IMG/VR virus record: IMGVR_UViG_3300027911_000070
Coordinates: 1 to 22,357 of that record
DNA length: 22,357 bases
Direction: 5' to 3' (one strand)
Source: a virus
Shown here: one piece after another, positions 20,893-22,357 of the stretch
Position numbering within the stretch: the first letter of the stretch is position 1
How the letters are laid out: every line of letters starts with the position of its first letter
Notes under the pieces: model-generated
What the model saw: the letters and a program-made list of their open reading frames with translations, nothing else
What the model was told of the DNA's origin: nothing
The model's database searches: none
Translations under genes and position numbers: made by a program

Positions 20893-21300
20893 ATGGCATT
20901 AGAGACCTTAAGAGGAATTAAGAAGTTAGGTGATTTTGAGGTTATTGTGATGGATGAGCTTAGAAAAAGATATCCAGAGCGTTTTACAGAGACCGGAGCA
21001 ATGGACCATACGTGGTTTGAGGAGACAGTTCGACCACATAATTTTATCTATGTAAGACACGATAAAAACTCTATATCTTTTACCCTTCAAAATGGACCCG
21101 TGAAAGCTTGGGGAGTTAATGGGTGTCAGGTAGATGCCTTGATTGAAGCGGCTAAAGCTATTTTAGATGGCTTAAATAAACATTTTCCTTGTAGAGAGAA
21201 TGCTTGCGCTATTACCAAGTTAGATGAGGCACTTCATTGGCTTGAGCATCGAACTAAAGACAGGGTTAAAAGACAAGTTGAAGGGACAAATCAAGCCTAA
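20893..21300 (+). CDS. Acb2/Tad1-like helical-hairpin protein, candidate anti-CBASS/anti-Thoeris
   Basis: The 135-residue protein starts at ATG 20893 after AGGAG. The C-terminal half is the notable part: GVNGCQVDALIEAAKAILDG (74-93), then FPCRENACAITKLDEALHWL (98-117) and RTKDRVKRQVEGTN (120-133). Two long helices with a REN..AITKL-EA..WL second helix match my memory of phage proteins carrying the Acb2/Tad1 hairpin domain, which bind cyclic nucleotide or gcADPR signals and so block CBASS or Thoeris. The N-terminal 70 residues are an extra alpha/beta part of unknown role. Many proteins with this hairpin are untested, so inhibitor activity is inference. It follows a structured leader and overlaps the exonuclease gene by one base. 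Confidence 0.7.
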   Translation: MALETLRGIKKLGDFEVIVMDELRKRYPERFTETGAMDHTWFEETVRPHNFIYVRHDKNSISFTLQNGPVKAWGVNGCQVDALIEAAKAILDGLNKHFPCRENACAITKLDEALHWLEHRTKDRVKRQVEGTNQA

Positions 21301-22046
21301 TGAATATACTGCTACTTGATTTTGAATCCACTGGAATTGACCCTAAAACTGCCCGCCCCACTGAGTTTGGGTGGGTATTGGTTGAAACCAATGGGTGGAA
21401 GCCTCTGGTGATGGAGCAGCAGTATTTGCATGAAGATGGGTACCCTGAGATCACTAAGGAGAATTTTGCAGTTACGGGAATATCTCTAAAGGACATTGTT
21501 AGCTTTGGTATGGGCCCAAGAACATACCTCTCAATGGTTCAGCAGTTTTGCTTACTCCATTCAGTTCAATACTTGGTAGCCCACAATGCCTATGGCTATG
21601 ATGAGCCTCTTATGCGAGCGGAAGCTAACCGAGTACCTATTGGGCATTTAGATGCACTCCTTGGGCTACCGTGGATAGATACAAGGGTAGATTTGCCCCA
21701 CAAGTTTGAGCCTGAAAGCCATAAGCTTAAGCACCTAGCCACTGACTATGGCTTTATAAATCCTTTTCCGCATAGAGCCCTAACTGACTGCCTTACTATG
21801 CTTAAGATATGCTCAAACTTTACCTTTGAGGAAATACTTGAGTATAGGTCTATACCTTGGGTTGTAATTAGGGCAGACGTAAGCTACAATGACCGGCAAC
21901 TCGCCAAGGATGCCCGCTTTAGTTGGGAAAAATTGGGTGAGAAGAACTACCCAAAATGTTGGGTTAAAAAGATCAAGATTAATAAGCTTGAGGAACTAAG
22001 GAAGGCATATACCTTCCCAATTGTTGAAATAAAGGAGTCCGTATGA
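21300..22046 (+). CDS. DnaQ-like DEDDh 3'-5' exonuclease
   Basis: The 248-residue protein starts at ATG 21300, sharing one base with the previous TAA. The DEDDh residues are all visible: LLLDFESTG gives Asp7 and Glu9, VAHNAYGYDEPLM gives the ExoII motif with Asp101, and PHRALTDCLTM gives His158 and Asp163. It should degrade single strands from the 3' end, for proofreading or recombination, with the SNF2-type helicase upstream. The last 60 residues (VSYNDRQLAKDARFSWEK...KCWVKKIK) form a separate small domain often attached to phage DnaQ-like exonucleases. The catalytic core is complete. The next gene overlaps its stop by four bases. Confidence 0.88.
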   Translation: MNILLLDFESTGIDPKTARPTEFGWVLVETNGWKPLVMEQQYLHEDGYPEITKENFAVTGISLKDIVSFGMGPRTYLSMVQQFCLLHSVQYLVAHNAYGYDEPLMRAEANRVPIGHLDALLGLPWIDTRVDLPHKFEPESHKLKHLATDYGFINPFPHRALTDCLTMLKICSNFTFEEILEYRSIPWVVIRADVSYNDRQLAKDARFSWEKLGEKNYPKCWVKKIKINKLEELRKAYTFPIVEIKESV

Positions 22047-22318
22047 ATAAGATCGAAAAGTTAGAGAAGATGTTAGCCGAAGCAAAAGCCAAGGAAACCG
22101 CACCCAAGAAGCCAAAGGCTGTAAAAAACCCAAAAGCTCCAAAGGGGAATAAGAAAAACCCAAACGCTTTCTTCTTTTCTATGGATCGCGAAAATCGCGT
22201 GTGGCTCAAGAAGGCCTCCCAGACGTTTGATAGGCCTCAGAGTGAGATCCTAAAAGGACTTCTTACTTTTGCCCGCAAGACCTCTCAGAAGCAAGCCTCT
22301 CAGATTTTTGGGAAGTAA
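22043..22318 (+). CDS. Basic protein with ribbon-helix-helix-like C-terminus
   Basis: The 91-residue protein starts at ATG 22043, with AAGGAG seven bases upstream and ATGA overlap with the exonuclease. The first 40 residues are a charged helix followed by a Lys/Pro/Ala-rich basic segment (KKPKAVKNPKAPKGNKKNP). Residues 41-77 read NAFFFSMDRENRVWLKKASQ then TFDRPQSEILKGLLTFA: one strand, a helix, a turn and a second helix, as in MetJ/Arc-type DNA-binding proteins. It is probably a DNA-binding regulator or nucleoid-like protein. Family assignment is by eye only. Confidence 0.7.
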   Translation: MNKIEKLEKMLAEAKAKETAPKKPKAVKNPKAPKGNKKNPNAFFFSMDRENRVWLKKASQTFDRPQSEILKGLLTFARKTSQKQASQIFGK

Positions 22319-22357
22319 ATGCTTGTAAGGGCGCAAGATGTAGAGAGTGTTTGTAGG
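22319..22357 (+). CDS. Start of a further gene, truncated by the right edge
   Basis: ATG 22319 follows the previous TAA directly and stays open for the remaining 13 codons (MLVRAQDVESVCR). Continuation of the tightly packed operon makes a gene start here likely. No ribosome-binding site is obvious beyond the GGGAAG near the end of the gene before. Too short to assign. Confidence 0.4.
   Translation, partial: MLVRAQDVESVCR

Overview
This window is part of the genome of a tailed double-stranded DNA phage, probably a short-tailed one, because its portal, scaffold and coat genes follow a P22-like order. Genes are tightly packed, with many 4-base ATGA stop/start overlaps. No rRNA, CRISPR array, integrase or transposase was seen. 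A Gram-negative host is likely but not proven: one gene carries an O-antigen polymerase/ligase signature and another an Ead/Ea22-like signature. All family names come from reading motifs by eye; no database search was run.

Layout. Bases 1-7887 (minus strand) are the late packaging and head block. In transcription order it holds a candidate small terminase gene, large terminase, a small acidic protein, portal, scaffold, major capsid protein, and a signal-peptide-bearing protein that runs off the left edge. Bases 7888-8413 are a non-coding divergent control region with short repeats and hairpins. Bases 8414-11189 (plus) hold eight small early-type genes: a 27-residue membrane peptide, a helix-turn-helix protein, a possible IS66 Orf2-like protein, a Zn-ribbon protein and a DUF2786-like protein among them. 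Bases 11190-11445 contain repeated ACAACCG boxes in both orientations, a candidate origin or terminator region. A toprim primase/SF3 helicase lies alone on the minus strand (11446-13806). From 13975 to the right edge everything reads rightward: small phage proteins, a tRNA-like element with a shortened anticodon arm, two Cys-rich small proteins, an ABA-sandwich-like protein, an Ead/Ea22-like protein, four consecutive membrane-protein genes ending in a Wzy/WaaL-like protein, an SNF2-type helicase with two partner genes, a structured untranslated RNA, an Acb2/Tad1-like helical-hairpin protein, a DnaQ-type exonuclease and a ribbon-helix-helix-like protein.

How it fits together. The left block builds and fills the capsid. 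The primase-helicase, SNF2 helicase and exonuclease form the replication and recombination set. The Acb2/Tad1-like protein may neutralise cyclic-nucleotide defence signals, and the membrane cluster may alter the host surface. Several rightward genes share an unusual leader in which a hairpin is followed by an identical GAAAGGGC ribosome-binding box 4-6 bases before the start. Separately, the 14-base word AAACCCCCGCATCA occurs three times, once in a leader and twice in different reading frames of the SNF2 gene. These two repeated signals, the tRNA-like element, the Wzy/WaaL-like cluster and the Acb2/Tad1-like gene are the most interesting content.
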